The notes beneath the pieces were generated by a model. The model made no database searches. It was not told the DNA's origin and saw nothing but the letters and a program-made list of their open reading frames with translations. 64,000 nucleotides of DNA from JANQFV01 sp964468185 (lineage in GTDB: Bacteria > Planctomycetota > Phycisphaerae > UBA1845 > Fen-1342). The position numbers were made by a program, and so were the translations under genes. The DNA lies in NCBI GenBank assembly GCA_964468185.1, contig CAYXTR010000004.1:62001-126000 (forward strand), given 5' to 3'. Shown here one piece after another: positions 52,633-63,187 of this stretch (positions within the stretch are counted from its first letter, which is position 1; each line of letters starts with the position of its first letter).

Positions 52633-54252
52633 TCAGTGCGTGGCGCCGTCGATATCTTCGTGCTTGTCTTCCTTGTACTCCGTGCAGAGCACGTCGGTCG
52701 TGAGCATCAGGCCGGCGACGCTGGCCGCGTTTTGCAGGGCAACGCGGGCGACTTTGGCCGGATCGATGATGCCGGCGCCGACCATATCGCCAAACTCACC
52801 TTTGGCCGCGTTGAAGCCGAACTTCTTGTCGTTGTTCTCGAGGATTTCGTTGACCACCACACCGCCATCGTGGCCGGCGTTTTCGGCGATCTGACGTGCG
52901 GGGTATTCCAACGCCTTGGCAATAATGCGGAAACCGATCGCCTCGTCACCTTCGACCTTTCTGGCAGCATCCAGCACCGGCTTGATGGCCCGCAGGAAGA
53001 CCACACCACCGCCCGGCACAACGCCCTCTTCGGCTGCCGCCTTGGTCGCGTGGAACGCATCATCAACCAGATCCTTGCGCTCCTTGACCTCAATCTCCGT
53101 CGCGCCGCCGACCTGCACCAGCGCGACGCCACCGGTGAGCTTGGCGAGCCGTTCCTGGAGCTTCTCGCGGTCGTAGTCACTGGTGGTCTTCTCGATCTGG
53201 GCGCGAATCTGCTCCGTGCGGGCCTGGATGTCCTTCTTCTTACCTGCGCCTTCGATGATGGTGGTGTCATCCTTGGTGATGACGACGCGCTTGGCCTTGC
53301 CGAGCATGCCGAGCTCGATGTTTTCGAGCTTCAGGCCGCGGTCTTCACTGATGAACTCCCCTCCGGTGAGCACCGCGATGTCGCCCAGCATGGCCTTGCG
53401 CCGATCGCCAAAACCAGGCGCCTTGACGGCGGCGACGTTGAGCGTCCCACGGAGCTTGTTCACGACGAGCGCAGCCAGGGCCTCGCCCTCGACATCCTCG
53501 GAGATGATCAGCAGCGGCTTGCCGCCGGTAACCACCTTTTCAAGCAGCGGCACCAAGTCGCGCAGCGAGCTGATCTTCTTCTCGAAGATCAGGATCAGCG
53601 GCTCGTCGAGCACGGCTTCCAGCGTGCCGGTATTGGTGATGAAGTAGGGCGAGAGATAGCCCTTGTCGAACTGCATACCCTCGACGTGCTCCCAGGTCGT
53701 GTCCAGGCCCTTGCCTTCCTCGACCTCGATCACACCATCCTTGCCAACCTTGTCGAAGGCATCGGAGAGGATCTTGCCCACGGTCTTATCGCCGTTGGCA
53801 CTGATCGTCCCGACCTTGGCAATATCATCCTTGCCGCTGATCTTGACCGACTGCTTCTTGATCGCGTCAACCGCGACGTCGACGGCGGCATCGATACCGC
53901 GCTTCAGGTTCACGGGAGCTGCTCCGGCCGTGACGTTCTTGAGGCCTTCGGCGAAGATCGCCTCGGCCAGGACGGTCGCAGTTGTGGTGCCGTCGCCGGC
54001 CACATCCGACGTCTTGCTGGCGACTTCATTGACGAGTTTGGCGCCCATATTCTCGAACGGTTCGGGCAGCTCGATTTCCTTGCTGACGGTGACGCCGTCC
54101 TTCGTGACGCGCGGGGCGCCCCAGGACTTCTGCAGCAGGACATTGTGTCCGACCGGTCCGAGGGTGGACTTCACGGTACGCGCCAGTTTGCGTACGCCTT
54201 CCAGAACTTCCTGGCGGGCCCGATCGCTATACATCAATTGCTTGGCTGGCAT
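52633..54252 (-). CDS. groEL: Chaperonin GroEL paralogue without GGM tail
   Basis: A 539-residue 60-kDa chaperonin subunit. It has the ATP-binding motif VAGDGTTTATVLAEAI, KAPGFGDRRKAML and EGVVPGGGVVFLRAI. It begins PAKQLMYSDRARQEVLEG. The C-terminus reads LCTEYKEDKHEDIDGATH and lacks the Gly-Gly-Met repeat that normally fills the ring cavity. The second GroEL (54745-56445) has that tail. Duplicated GroELs often specialise. This copy lies directly downstream of groES, so it is probably coexpressed with it. Confidence 0.97.
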   Translation of the reverse strand: MPAKQLMYSDRARQEVLEGVRKLARTVKSTLGPVGHNVLLQKSWGAPRVTKDGVTVSKEIELPEPFENMGAKLVNEVASKTSDVAGDGTTTATVLAEAIFAEGLKNVTAGAAPVNLKRGIDAAVDVAVDAIKKQSVKISGKDDIAKVGTISANGDKTVGKILSDAFDKVGKDGVIEVEEGKGLDTTWEHVEGMQFDKGYLSPYFITNTGTLEAVLDEPLILIFEKKISSLRDLVPLLEKVVTGGKPLLIISEDVEGEALAALVVNKLRGTLNVAAVKAPGFGDRRKAMLGDIAVLTGGEFISEDRGLKLENIELGMLGKAKRVVITKDDTTIIEGAGKKKDIQARTEQIRAQIEKTTSDYDREKLQERLAKLTGGVALVQVGGATEIEVKERKDLVDDAFHATKAAAEEGVVPGGGVVFLRAIKPVLDAARKVEGDEAIGFRIIAKALEYPARQIAENAGHDGGVVVNEILENNDKKFGFNAAKGEFGDMVGAGIIDPAKVARVALQNAASVAGLMLTTDVLCTEYKEDKHEDIDGATH

Positions 54253-54354
54253 GATCGCTCCTCATCTGTCGAGTCGTGCTGAGGCACCGGCGAGAGGCGC
54301 CGGGGCACCTGCGTGCTGTCGTTGCGTCTCGCCGACTGCTGGGCGGACTTCGCG

Positions 54355-54669
54355 CTATTCCTGGACCGCCAGAACGTCGCTCTCGCGGAGAATCACGTAC
54401 TCTTCACCCTCGAGCTCGACGTTGGTCCCGCTGTACTTGCCATAGAACACTACGTCACCGACCTTGAGCGACATCTGGCCGCGCTCGCCGGACTTCTCGA
54501 GCAGCCGGCCCGGCCCGACGGCGATGACTTTGCCTTGCTGAGGCTTCTCGCGGGCGGAATCGGGCAGGACGATGCCGCCGGCGGTCTTCTCTTCAGCCTC
54601 AAAGGTCTCGACGACGACGCGATCATCCAACGGACGGATCTTCAGCTTCTTTGCAGTGGCAGTTGCCAT
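54355..54669 (-). CDS. groES: Co-chaperonin GroES
   Basis: A 104-residue GroES, slightly longer at the N-terminus than the 97-residue E. coli protein. It has IRPLDDRVVVETFEAEEKTA, the mobile loop GGIVLPDSAREKPQQGKV, and the C-terminal signature EGEEYVILRESDVLAV. It caps the GroEL ring. It lies between the two groEL copies, 75 bases below the first and 102 bases above the second. Confidence 0.97.
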   Translation of the reverse strand: MATATAKKLKIRPLDDRVVVETFEAEEKTAGGIVLPDSAREKPQQGKVIAVGPGRLLEKSGERGQMSLKVGDVVFYGKYSGTNVELEGEEYVILRESDVLAVQE

Positions 54670-54744
54670 TTCCGAGTTCTCCCATCTAACGCGTTACGCG
54701 CTGCTATTCGTTTCCAGATATTTCGACCTACGCGGTACCGGAGG

Positions 54745-56445
<1,701 letters not shown>

Positions 56446-57084
56446 GCAGTGGTCTCCTTCCTAACCAACGTCCCTGCCGGGGGGGGCAGAGCGACTCCTG
56501 TATCAAGATTCAGGGCAGAGTGCGTGCCTCTCCTCCGCCGCGGGCGCAAAGCACCCGTTGCGTCGTACCCTGGTACCATGCAAGAGCGATGCCACGGGAC
56601 CAGTGGGCGGAGACAGTTGCATAAGCTTTTGTCTTAGAAGATGTTAGGGCTGCACAGCTTCGGAGCTTGAGCGTGGCTGGCAGTCCCTTGCCTGTCGACG
56701 TGGCAGTGCCAGACTGACATCCTGGCCGACTGCGGCTGCAATGGAAGCCCTGGGGCGCGATGGTGGCAGCAGCGCGGCGACGAGTATGGGGAGGGCCGGT
56801 CCGTCGACGACCGTGGCGGGGACAACCCGCGTGCCGCTCGATGCGCTGAGACATCACGCCGTATGGGGACACCCCCGATCTGGCACCTCACCGGGCAACG
56901 CCCAGGCTGAATATCTGCCGAACACCCGGGGATGGCGCCGGCGCTAATCGTACCCTTCAAAGCCGGCTGCACCGTGGCCCGGCAACTGTCGTCGTGTCGC
57001 CGGCGTCCGGAGGCGGGAGGCGAGCTGCGGTCTTCGCAGCCGCCCGGCATCACATTGCGTCCACTCGTCGAAAGGGGGATGAAT
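56446..57084. other. Intergenic region between divergent groEL and K+ channel
   Basis: 639 bases with no convincing gene; short open frames on both strands lack family signals. It must hold promoters for both genes. CIRCE was sought and not found. Confidence 0.5.
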
Positions 57085-58815
57085 ATGATATTGTGCACCG
57101 GTTCCGGTACGGTTCGAGGCCGCTTCATGAAATACCTGCCCGCGCAACTCCTCTACTTCTTCCGCGGCCGGCGCAGTCAGCGCAACGTCATGGCACTGCT
57201 CCGGTTTCTGGCGTTGCTCGTCAGCCTGATCGTGGTCTACAGTGTTCTCTTTCACTACATCATGGCGTGGGAGGGCCGCCAGTTTTCGTGGGTCACCGGG
57301 TTCTACTGGACACTGACCGTCATGTCGACGCTGGGCTTCGGCGATATCACGTTCGAAAGCGACCTCGGGCGAGCCTTCTCCCTCGTCGTGCTCGTGTCAG
57401 GCATCGTCTTCCTGCTCGTTCTTCTGCCGTTTACGTTCATTCAGTTCTTCTACGCGCCCTGGCTGGAATCGCACGAGGCGGCCCGGACCCCGCGCCGCGC
57501 GCCGACTTCCCTGGCCGGTCACGTGATTCTCACCCACTACGACCCCGTTTCCGCCGCTGTAATCGCCAAGCTCAAGCAGCAACAGCAGCCATACATCCTG
57601 TTGGTTTCCGAGCAGGCTGAGGCACTGACGTTGCACGATGCCGGCTTGAACATCGTGCTCGGCGACCTCGACACACCCGAAACCTACGAGGCGGTCCGCG
57701 TAACGCAGGCAGCCCTCGTGGCGACGACCGCCACCGACGCCATCAACACCAACGTCGTCGCCACCGTGCGCGAGGTGTCGGCGACGGTCCCGGTGGTCGC
57801 CACAGTGGATAGCGGTGCCTCGATGGACATCCTTTCGCTTGCCGGCAGTTCGCATGTCCTGCACCTGCCGGAAGCACTCGGAGCATCGTTGGCCCGTCGC
57901 GTGATCGGCGGTGACGCCATGACGCATGTGATCGGGCGCTTCGATCAACTCCTGATCGCCGAGGCGAACGCGCTCCGCACGCCGCTGGTGGGCAAGACCC
58001 TGCGCGAAAACCGCCTGAACGAACTGGGCGTGAGTGTCGTTGGCGTGTGGGAACGCGGCCGCTTCGAGCCGGCCCATCCCGAAACCCTCGTGAGCAACAG
58101 CACGGTGCTGGTCCTCGCCGGTTCAGAGGAACAGCTCCAGGCGTACGACGAGCACTTCTGCATCTACAACGTCTCCGGGGCACCCAATGTCATCATCGGC
58201 GCAGGCCGTATCGGCAAGGCAACCGCGCGGGCCCTCACCGAGCGCGGCGTCGACTACCGCATCGTCGAACAGGACCCGACGCGCGTCGGCGACTCGGACC
58301 GCTACATCGTCGGCGACGCGGCGGAACTAGAGGTGCTGGAGGCCGCCGGCATCATGACCGCCCCGAGCGTCGTGATCACCACGAACGACGACAACACCAA
58401 CATCTACCTGACGCTGTACTGCCGCCGCCTGCGACCCGATATCCAGATCGTCAGCCGCGCGACGCTCGAACGCAACCTGGCCACGCTGCACCGCGCCGGC
58501 GCGGATTTTGTGATGTCGCACGCATCCATGGGCGCGAATGCGATCATGAACTTACTCCAGCGGAGCACGACCGTGATGCTGGCAGAGGGACTGGATGTGT
58601 TCAAGGTCGACGTGCCCGCAGCGCTGGCGGGTCAGGCACTGTCCGCCACCGCCATCCGCGAGAACACCGGCTGCAGCGTGATTGCGATTCACGGGCCGAG
58701 CGGCATGCAGATCAACCCGCCATCGACGGCCGTGCTGCCCGAAGATGGTGAGATCGTGCTGATCGGTACGCCGGCAGCGGAAGCCGCCTACTACCGAACC
58801 TTCGGTCGCAAGTAA
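57085..58815 (+). CDS. Two-TM potassium channel with two RCK/TrkA regions
   Basis: A 576-residue K+ channel. Two membrane helices flank the pore (MALLRFLALLVSLIVVYSVL and LVVLVSGIVFLLVLLPFTF), with the selectivity filter TLGFGD at 82-87. Two TrkA-N-like nucleotide-binding domains follow: GHVILTHYDPVSAAVIAKL with VLGDLDTPETYEAVRV, and NVIIGAGRIGKATARALTER with YIVGDAAELEVLEAAGI. Each is followed by a TrkA-C-like region. RCK domains gate the channel in response to ligands such as Ca2+ or NAD(H). The ATG at 57085 is preferred for the AAAGGGGG upstream. Confidence 0.9.
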   Translation: MILCTGSGTVRGRFMKYLPAQLLYFFRGRRSQRNVMALLRFLALLVSLIVVYSVLFHYIMAWEGRQFSWVTGFYWTLTVMSTLGFGDITFESDLGRAFSLVVLVSGIVFLLVLLPFTFIQFFYAPWLESHEAARTPRRAPTSLAGHVILTHYDPVSAAVIAKLKQQQQPYILLVSEQAEALTLHDAGLNIVLGDLDTPETYEAVRVTQAALVATTATDAINTNVVATVREVSATVPVVATVDSGASMDILSLAGSSHVLHLPEALGASLARRVIGGDAMTHVIGRFDQLLIAEANALRTPLVGKTLRENRLNELGVSVVGVWERGRFEPAHPETLVSNSTVLVLAGSEEQLQAYDEHFCIYNVSGAPNVIIGAGRIGKATARALTERGVDYRIVEQDPTRVGDSDRYIVGDAAELEVLEAAGIMTAPSVVITTNDDNTNIYLTLYCRRLRPDIQIVSRATLERNLATLHRAGADFVMSHASMGANAIMNLLQRSTTVMLAEGLDVFKVDVPAALAGQALSATAIRENTGCSVIAIHGPSGMQINPPSTAVLPEDGEIVLIGTPAAEAAYYRTFGRK

Positions 58816-59214
58816 GCACCTCAACGGATTGGCCTTACTCCCAAGCACGCGCACGTGATCGCCGTCGACTGCACGACCTGATCGCAACACGACGCTCGGT
58901 CGCGAATCAAAGAGCGCGGGATGCGCTGCGCGGCGCCTGCGGCGTCGTCCCCGCGTACGTTCGCTGCGCTCACTGGCGGGTTCTCATCCCGCCCCTCGGC
59001 ACACGATGACGATCCCCACCACTCCCCCACGTGGCTGCAACAAAACAGGTATTTGAAAATCGGAGAGGGCGGGATGCGCTGCGCGGCGCCTGCGGCGTCG
59101 TCCCCGCGTACGTTCGCTGCGCTCACTGGCGGGTTCTCATCCCGCCCCTCGGCACACGATGACGATCCCCACTACCCCCCCCACGTGGCTGCAACAAAAC
59201 AGGTATTTGAAAAT
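58816..59214. other. Intergenic repeat region upstream of tRNA-Ser
   Basis: About 400 bases without a believable gene. It is mostly made of the two 153/154-bp tandem repeats described separately; open frames here are produced by the repeat itself. Confidence 0.6.
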
Positions 59215-59224
59215 CGGAGAGGGC
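58918..59224. repeat. Two tandem 153/154-bp direct repeats next to tRNA-Ser
   Basis: Unit 1 is 58918-59070 and unit 2 is 59071-59224. They differ by a few bases in a C-rich run (near 59020 and 59173) and elsewhere are identical. The end of each unit, GGAGAGGGCGGGAT with preceding AATC, repeats the last 14 bases of the tRNA-Ser gene. Each unit also has GGGAT/ATCCC inverted ends. Unit 1 is preceded by a diverged AGAGCGCGGGAT. Confidence 0.9.
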
Positions 59225-59300
59225 GGGATTCGAACCCGCGGTAGGGGGAACCTACACACGCTTTCCAAGCGTGCTCCTTAAGCCACTCGGACACCTCTCC
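59216..59300 (-). tRNA. tRNA-Ser(GGA)
   Basis: The minus strand folds to an 85-nt class II tRNA. The acceptor arms are GGAGAGG and CCTCTCC, the anticodon stem-loop is CACGC-TTGGAAA-GCGTG giving GGA (reads UCC/UCU), there is a long variable arm, and the T-arm is CGCGGG-TTCGAAT-CCCG. The discriminator base is G (59215), as in serine tRNAs. CCA is not encoded. Confidence 0.95.
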
Positions 59301-59391
59301 CGGAACGCATATCCCTGTCGGCCGCCGCGCATGAGCACATGCAACTGCAAGCCGCCGCCGCGCTCAACCGGCCGCCGACAATAGGGTTACC

Positions 59392-60624
59392 TTAGCCATC
59401 CGCCGCCGGATCGTCCAGTTCAAAGCCGGCGTGGGCCGCCTGGAGGGCTCGCTCCGCGTCGGCAGCCGGGACGAGGGCACTGATCACAATCTCACTGGTC
59501 GAGATGTTGTCGACGCGGATGTTCGCGTCCGCCAGACTGCGGAACAGCCGGGCCGCCACGCCCACATTCGACCGCATCCCCACCCCCACGACGCTCACCT
59601 TCGCCAGCTTGTCGTCAATGTCCACATCGCGGATGCCAAACCGCTGACCCAACAACTCGCCGATCGCCTGGATCTGACCCGGGTCGGCGTCCTGCGCCGT
59701 GAAGCCGAGCGTCACCTCGCCGCGGCCCGTGTTGACGGTCTGTACGATGTCATCCACAACGAGCCCGCGGCCGGCGAGCTCATCGAACACTCTGGCCGTG
59801 AGGCCGGGCTCATCGGGCAGGCCCGCGAGAGTGACGCGGATAATGTCGCGTTTGAGCGTGACGCCGCGGACGGCGACGGTTTCCATACCGGGGGTCGTGT
59901 TCATGATGAGGGTCCCGGGATCGTCGGTGAGGCTGCTGCGGACGCGAATGGGCACGTTGTGCTTCTTGCCCAGCTCGATGGCCCGGGCGTGCATGACGCC
60001 GGCCCCCAGGGCCGACAGCTCCAACATCTCGTCATAACTGATCTCGTCCAGCTTACGGGCGGTCGGCACCAGCCGCGGGTCGGCCGTGTACACGCCCGCG
60101 ACGTCGGTGTAGATCTCGCACGCCGTCGCCGATAGGGCGGCGGCGAGGGCCACGGCTGTCGTATCGCTGCCGCCACGGCCGAGCGTCGTGATGTTGTAAT
60201 CGCTGTCCACGCCCTGAAAGCCGGCGACAATAACGATACGCCCTTGATCAAGTTCACGCCGGATGCGGTCGGTATTGATTGACTGGATGCGGGCGGTCGT
60301 GTGGGCACTGTCGGTGAGCAAACCGACCTGCGGCCCGGTGAGGCTGATCGCTTCATAGCCGGCTTCGTGGATCGCCATCGCGACGAGGGCGATGCTGACC
60401 TGCTCGCCGGTGGCCAGCAGCATGTCCATTTCGCGCTTCTCGGGCCGGCGGGAGACCTGCCGGGCAAGCTGCACGAGGTGGTCGGTGGTCTTGCCCATGG
60501 CGGAGACGACCAGGACCACCTGGTTGCCGTCGAGCAACGCCCGCCGCGCCCGCCGGGCCGCCAGATGAATGCGGCCGGCGTCGGCCACGCTGGTTCCGCC
60601 GAATTTCTGGACGATGATGGGCAT
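59392..60624 (-). CDS. lysC: Aspartate kinase
   Basis: A 410-residue aspartokinase, near the usual length of the monofunctional enzyme. It begins with KFGGTSVADAGRI (residues 7-19), then VVLVVSAMGKTTDHLV, LLATGEQVSIALVAMAI and TLGRGGSDTTAVALAAAL, the kinase signature. Two ACT domains follow (VTLAGLPDEPGLTARVFDEL and VSVVGVGMRSNVGVAARLFR), which sense lysine or threonine. It phosphorylates aspartate in the path to lysine, threonine and methionine. It lies between the tRNA-Ser and the RHS remnant. Confidence 0.96.
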   Translation of the reverse strand: MPIIVQKFGGTSVADAGRIHLAARRARRALLDGNQVVLVVSAMGKTTDHLVQLARQVSRRPEKREMDMLLATGEQVSIALVAMAIHEAGYEAISLTGPQVGLLTDSAHTTARIQSINTDRIRRELDQGRIVIVAGFQGVDSDYNITTLGRGGSDTTAVALAAALSATACEIYTDVAGVYTADPRLVPTARKLDEISYDEMLELSALGAGVMHARAIELGKKHNVPIRVRSSLTDDPGTLIMNTTPGMETVAVRGVTLKRDIIRVTLAGLPDEPGLTARVFDELAGRGLVVDDIVQTVNTGRGEVTLGFTAQDADPGQIQAIGELLGQRFGIRDVDIDDKLAKVSVVGVGMRSNVGVAARLFRSLADANIRVDNISTSEIVISALVPAADAERALQAAHAGFELDDPAADG

Positions 60625-60941
60625 ACCTACTCGCCGGCTGTTGGATCAGGAGCGATACCAAGGTGCCCGAGATAGCACAGAAAGGCAAGGGACTGGGCGA
60701 AGAGCCGAGGTATTGGTAGAGGTTGGCGCCGTCGAGGTAGCCCAGCGGGTCGCGCTGGATGAAGCGGCCCAGCCGGGGGTGGTACTGCCGGGCGCGGTTC
60801 TGATAACTTCGGCTCTCAACGTCGCAGAACAGACCCGTAATAGGTGACTGTCCCTATTATCTTGATCCGGTAGACATGCGTATCACCCACATAATCCAAC
60901 GAACTCTTGTGAACCGCATTCCATGGGGCTATGCGACCTCG
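60625..60941. other. Intergenic region with RHS remnant
   Basis: 317 bases between lysC and the immunity-like gene on the minus strand. It holds the short RHS core remnant, and otherwise no gene. Confidence 0.6.
60700..60853 (-). pseudogene. RHS repeat-associated core remnant
   Basis: On the minus strand a 50-residue stretch reads NRARQYHPRLGRFIQRDPLG followed by YLDGANLYQYLG, the hallmark RHS core end (YxxRLGRFxxxDPxGxxxGxNLYxY). It is cut off by an in-frame TAG at 60856-60854 on its 5' side and runs into unrelated sequence on the 3' side. It is a displaced or degenerate piece of an RHS protein, next to the toxin cassettes. Confidence 0.8.
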
Positions 60942-61442
60942 CTACTCAACTGCAAACTCTCCCCATATCGTTAACTCAAGCACTCCGTCCGAGATGTATA
61001 CACCACATTCATCGTAGTAGTTCTCTTCGAGGCAGATACCGCCACTCAGGTCACTCGCAGCAATGCATAAGTCTTCTTCCACGACTCGCCAGACGTCCTC
61101 CAATGCGTTCGCGATCGTTGCTGCATCTAGATGCACCGCACCAATAAACCTGTCGTAACGGTGAAACAGCACGAGCTCTCTTGCTCCATGTCTCGTGAGT
61201 GACGTACGTATTTCGCTCACTATTCGTCGGAATTCGGCCTTTGCTGAGAAGCAATGCTCACGGCTATGGTGGCGGACTTTGTTGAAGAAGTGATCGCGCA
61301 ATTGCTCTGTTTCCTCGATGTCAAGGAAGCGCTCAGGACTGACGGCCTGATTTACTGCGCCTTCTAACGCCGCTTTCCACTCCGGCAGGATCGCTTTGCC
61401 CTTTTGCTTTCTCTGAAGGATATCTTTGCGAGTCATATCCAT
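60942..61442 (-). CDS. Putative immunity protein for the toxin at 61444-62322
   Basis: A 166-residue soluble protein with no signal, on the same strand and directly following the toxin stop. It begins with MDMTRKDILQRKQKGKAI and later has HRYDRFIGAVHLDAATIANA and LELTIWGEFAVE. Polymorphic toxin modules are normally followed by an immunity gene, which suggests the role. No immunity family was recognised. Either of two ATGs (61442, 61436) may be the start; GGGGGAG precedes both. Confidence 0.55.
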   Translation of the reverse strand: MDMTRKDILQRKQKGKAILPEWKAALEGAVNQAVSPERFLDIEETEQLRDHFFNKVRHHSREHCFSAKAEFRRIVSEIRTSLTRHGARELVLFHRYDRFIGAVHLDAATIANALEDVWRVVEEDLCIAASDLSGGICLEENYYDECGVYISDGVLELTIWGEFAVE

Positions 61443-61443
61443 G

Positions 61444-62274
61444 TCACTCCCCCACGTGTCCAGTTCCTGGTAGGGGATAGTATTTTGGTGGCCAGCTGCC
61501 GTCCAGGTGCTGAGATTGAGGTTTAGGACGTCCCACATGCACCGATCCATCGGGATGTTCGACTACGATTATGCGATTACCGTGTGAGTCCGTGTACTCC
61601 CACCATTTCGTTCCTTTGCCAAATCGTCCCTGAGCGGTCGGTTGTGCGGAGCGTGGGATTTCGCCCTGTTTCTTGGCCAGTCGTCTCGTCGCCTTCTGCG
61701 TTAATCCCCTACTGGTGCGCCCCTTCCCGGATGCACCTATCCAGGCCGCACCGCCGCGCAGTCCCCGCCCCAGACCCCGCCCCAGGCCAAGGCCAACCTG
61801 TATACGCGTGACCCAGATCGGATCGATGCCGAGGTGTTCGGCACCCGTGAACAGCAGCTCATTCAGCGCTATCCCCGCCGCCATGCGGCTGACGGCCACC
61901 GCGCACGTCCCGAAATTGTGGCTCAGCACCCCGCTCGGACCCGCGTAGAAGCAGTGGTCCGTGTCGACCTCCAGGTTGTACACCCGCCGCACACGCGGAT
62001 CCCGCTCGATCCGCACAATCGCCTGCGGGCCCGCCAGCGTCCGCAGGTGCTCCCCAACCGTCAGCTCCCCGGCCGGAATCCACCCCTGCCGATCCTCCGA
62101 GTACAGCGGGTGCGTATCCGTCGGCCGCAGCGGCTCGTCCTGACCCGCCAGGTAGATGTGCAGCACGTGGGCGTTGAGGTGCGTGACCGTCGTCAGCACC
62201 ACTCGCCCGGGGCCCGTCTCGATCTCTGGACACGCCCCCACCGCCGTCACATACGCCGGGCCTTCCAGCCCCAT
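61444..62274 (-). CDS. Orphan polymorphic-toxin C-terminal module with HINT end (type-24-like)
   Basis: A 276-residue frame that opens just after a TAG at 62323-62325, so the true 5' part is missing. Residues 1-120 are the second half of a HINT/intein-like pretoxin domain ending YNLEVDTDHCFYAGPSGV and LSHN, then a conserved linker (CAVAVSRMAAGIALNELL), then a Gly/Arg-rich stretch and a C-terminal toxin domain (FGKGTKWWEYTDSHGNRIIV, VEHPDGSVHVGRPKP, YYPLPGTGHVGE). The toxin end resembles the polymorphic toxin type 24 domain. The HINT end would release the toxin by cleavage in a full RHS protein. Without the RHS core it is probably a silent or displaced module. Confidence 0.6.
   Translation of the reverse strand: MGLEGPAYVTAVGACPEIETGPGRVVLTTVTHLNAHVLHIYLAGQDEPLRPTDTHPLYSEDRQGWIPAGELTVGEHLRTLAGPQAIVRIERDPRVRRVYNLEVDTDHCFYAGPSGVLSHNFGTCAVAVSRMAAGIALNELLFTGAEHLGIDPIWVTRIQVGLGLGRGLGRGLRGGAAWIGASGKGRTSRGLTQKATRRLAKKQGEIPRSAQPTAQGRFGKGTKWWEYTDSHGNRIIVVEHPDGSVHVGRPKPQSQHLDGSWPPKYYPLPGTGHVGE
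61852..61965 (-). repeat. HINT-end direct repeat, copy B
   Basis: Second copy of the shared block; the identical 50-base part is 61916-61965. Shared sequence of this kind could allow homologous replacement of RHS C-terminal cassettes. Confidence 0.9.
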
Positions 62275-62322
62275 CTCCGGCAGCGCGAAGTAGACCCACG
62301 CACCGGCTGCGGCGGAGGTCGT

Positions 62323-62505
62323 CTAGTTGGATTCGGTCTCGTCGGCGAGGACCTTCACCGTTCCGGACAGCTCACCCATAGCGTGGCGCTCCGCGAGCAT
62401 CATCATATCGGTCATGACGGGCCAAACCCACGGCGGCTGATACGGAGCTTTACGTACTGCCGACTGCCGTCCCGGATGGTCACCCCCGGCTTCAAGATCA
62501 GTCAT
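62323..62505 (-). CDS. Short hypothetical ORF between cassettes
   Basis: 60 residues, MTDLEAGGDHPGRQSAVRKA to a WVWPVMTDMMMLAERHAM region and a TVKVLADETESN end. The stop is the TAG that precedes the toxin frame. It may be the end of a lost immunity gene or a chance frame. No family match. Confidence 0.25.
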   Translation of the reverse strand: MTDLEAGGDHPGRQSAVRKAPYQPPWVWPVMTDMMMLAERHAMGELSGTVKVLADETESN

Positions 62506-62523
62506 GCTAATACGAATACTCCG

Positions 62524-63180
62524 TCAGTCCTCTTCCAATTCCCAAGGGTAAGCGTCTTTCGAATACTCATCTGCGGGGATGAGCAGACCACCGTTGATGC
62601 CATATTCGGTGCGCCACTCCGCGTATCTCTGTGACGTCAGGTACTTGCCAGGCAAGCCGCGCGCAATAAACAGGTCCTCACCCGACCAGCTACCAGGTTC
62701 CAGGGCAACGCGCGCGAACCGTTTGATGAAAGCGCTGCGGCATCTTTCACATGAATACGGCTCCATTGCCCCAACTTGGGACGCCTCGAAGTCGAGCAGA
62801 GCATCACTTAAGCGGACCTGACCGGCGTAGTACTTCGGCGGCGGCATCGGTGGTTTTGCCCCGTCAAACCGCTTAACGCGTACGATCTCTACCTCTCCCA
62901 GGATATCGAGCCCACTCAACCGGGCGCGTTCGTACGCTTCTACGAATGTCCTGGACAGCAGCAGCTCGTCTCCACCGAAGGCTACGTCGGCCCAAGTATC
63001 CGACCATGCCTCGAGTTGCACGCGATACGGTGGCAACCAGGGCATTCCCCTGAGGTACGCGCCGCACGCCGGACACTGCGGTGCTGAGCCCGCATTGTCA
63101 GGCGGCAACGCGAAGTAGTCCGTGATGGCAACTTCCGTTGCCATCCGCGCTCGTGGATTGATCAGGACGTAGAAGTTCAT
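62524..63180 (-). CDS. Double-CXXCG-type immunity-like protein (SitI6-like)
   Basis: A 218-residue protein beginning MNFYVLINPRARMATEVAIT. It has two CxxC pairs, CPACGAYL and CERCRSAF, and segments LLLSRTFVEAYERARLSGLD, then CGE-type strands. This pattern matches the double-CXXCG immunity family first described in myxobacteria (SitI6). In that family a paralogous toxin gene is adjacent, and here a SitA6-like toxin end lies 7 bases upstream on the same strand. It probably protects against that toxin. The GTG/ATG at 63180 is the chosen start. Confidence 0.75.
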   Translation of the reverse strand: MNFYVLINPRARMATEVAITDYFALPPDNAGSAPQCPACGAYLRGMPWLPPYRVQLEAWSDTWADVAFGGDELLLSRTFVEAYERARLSGLDILGEVEIVRVKRFDGAKPPMPPPKYYAGQVRLSDALLDFEASQVGAMEPYSCERCRSAFIKRFARVALEPGSWSGEDLFIARGLPGKYLTSQRYAEWRTEYGINGGLLIPADEYSKDAYPWELEED

Positions 63181-63187
63181 GTGGGGC

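Noticed and set aside
58921..59244. 107-residue frame with repeated motif
   Set aside because: Created by the tandem 153/154-bp repeat that abuts the tRNA; no protein evidence.
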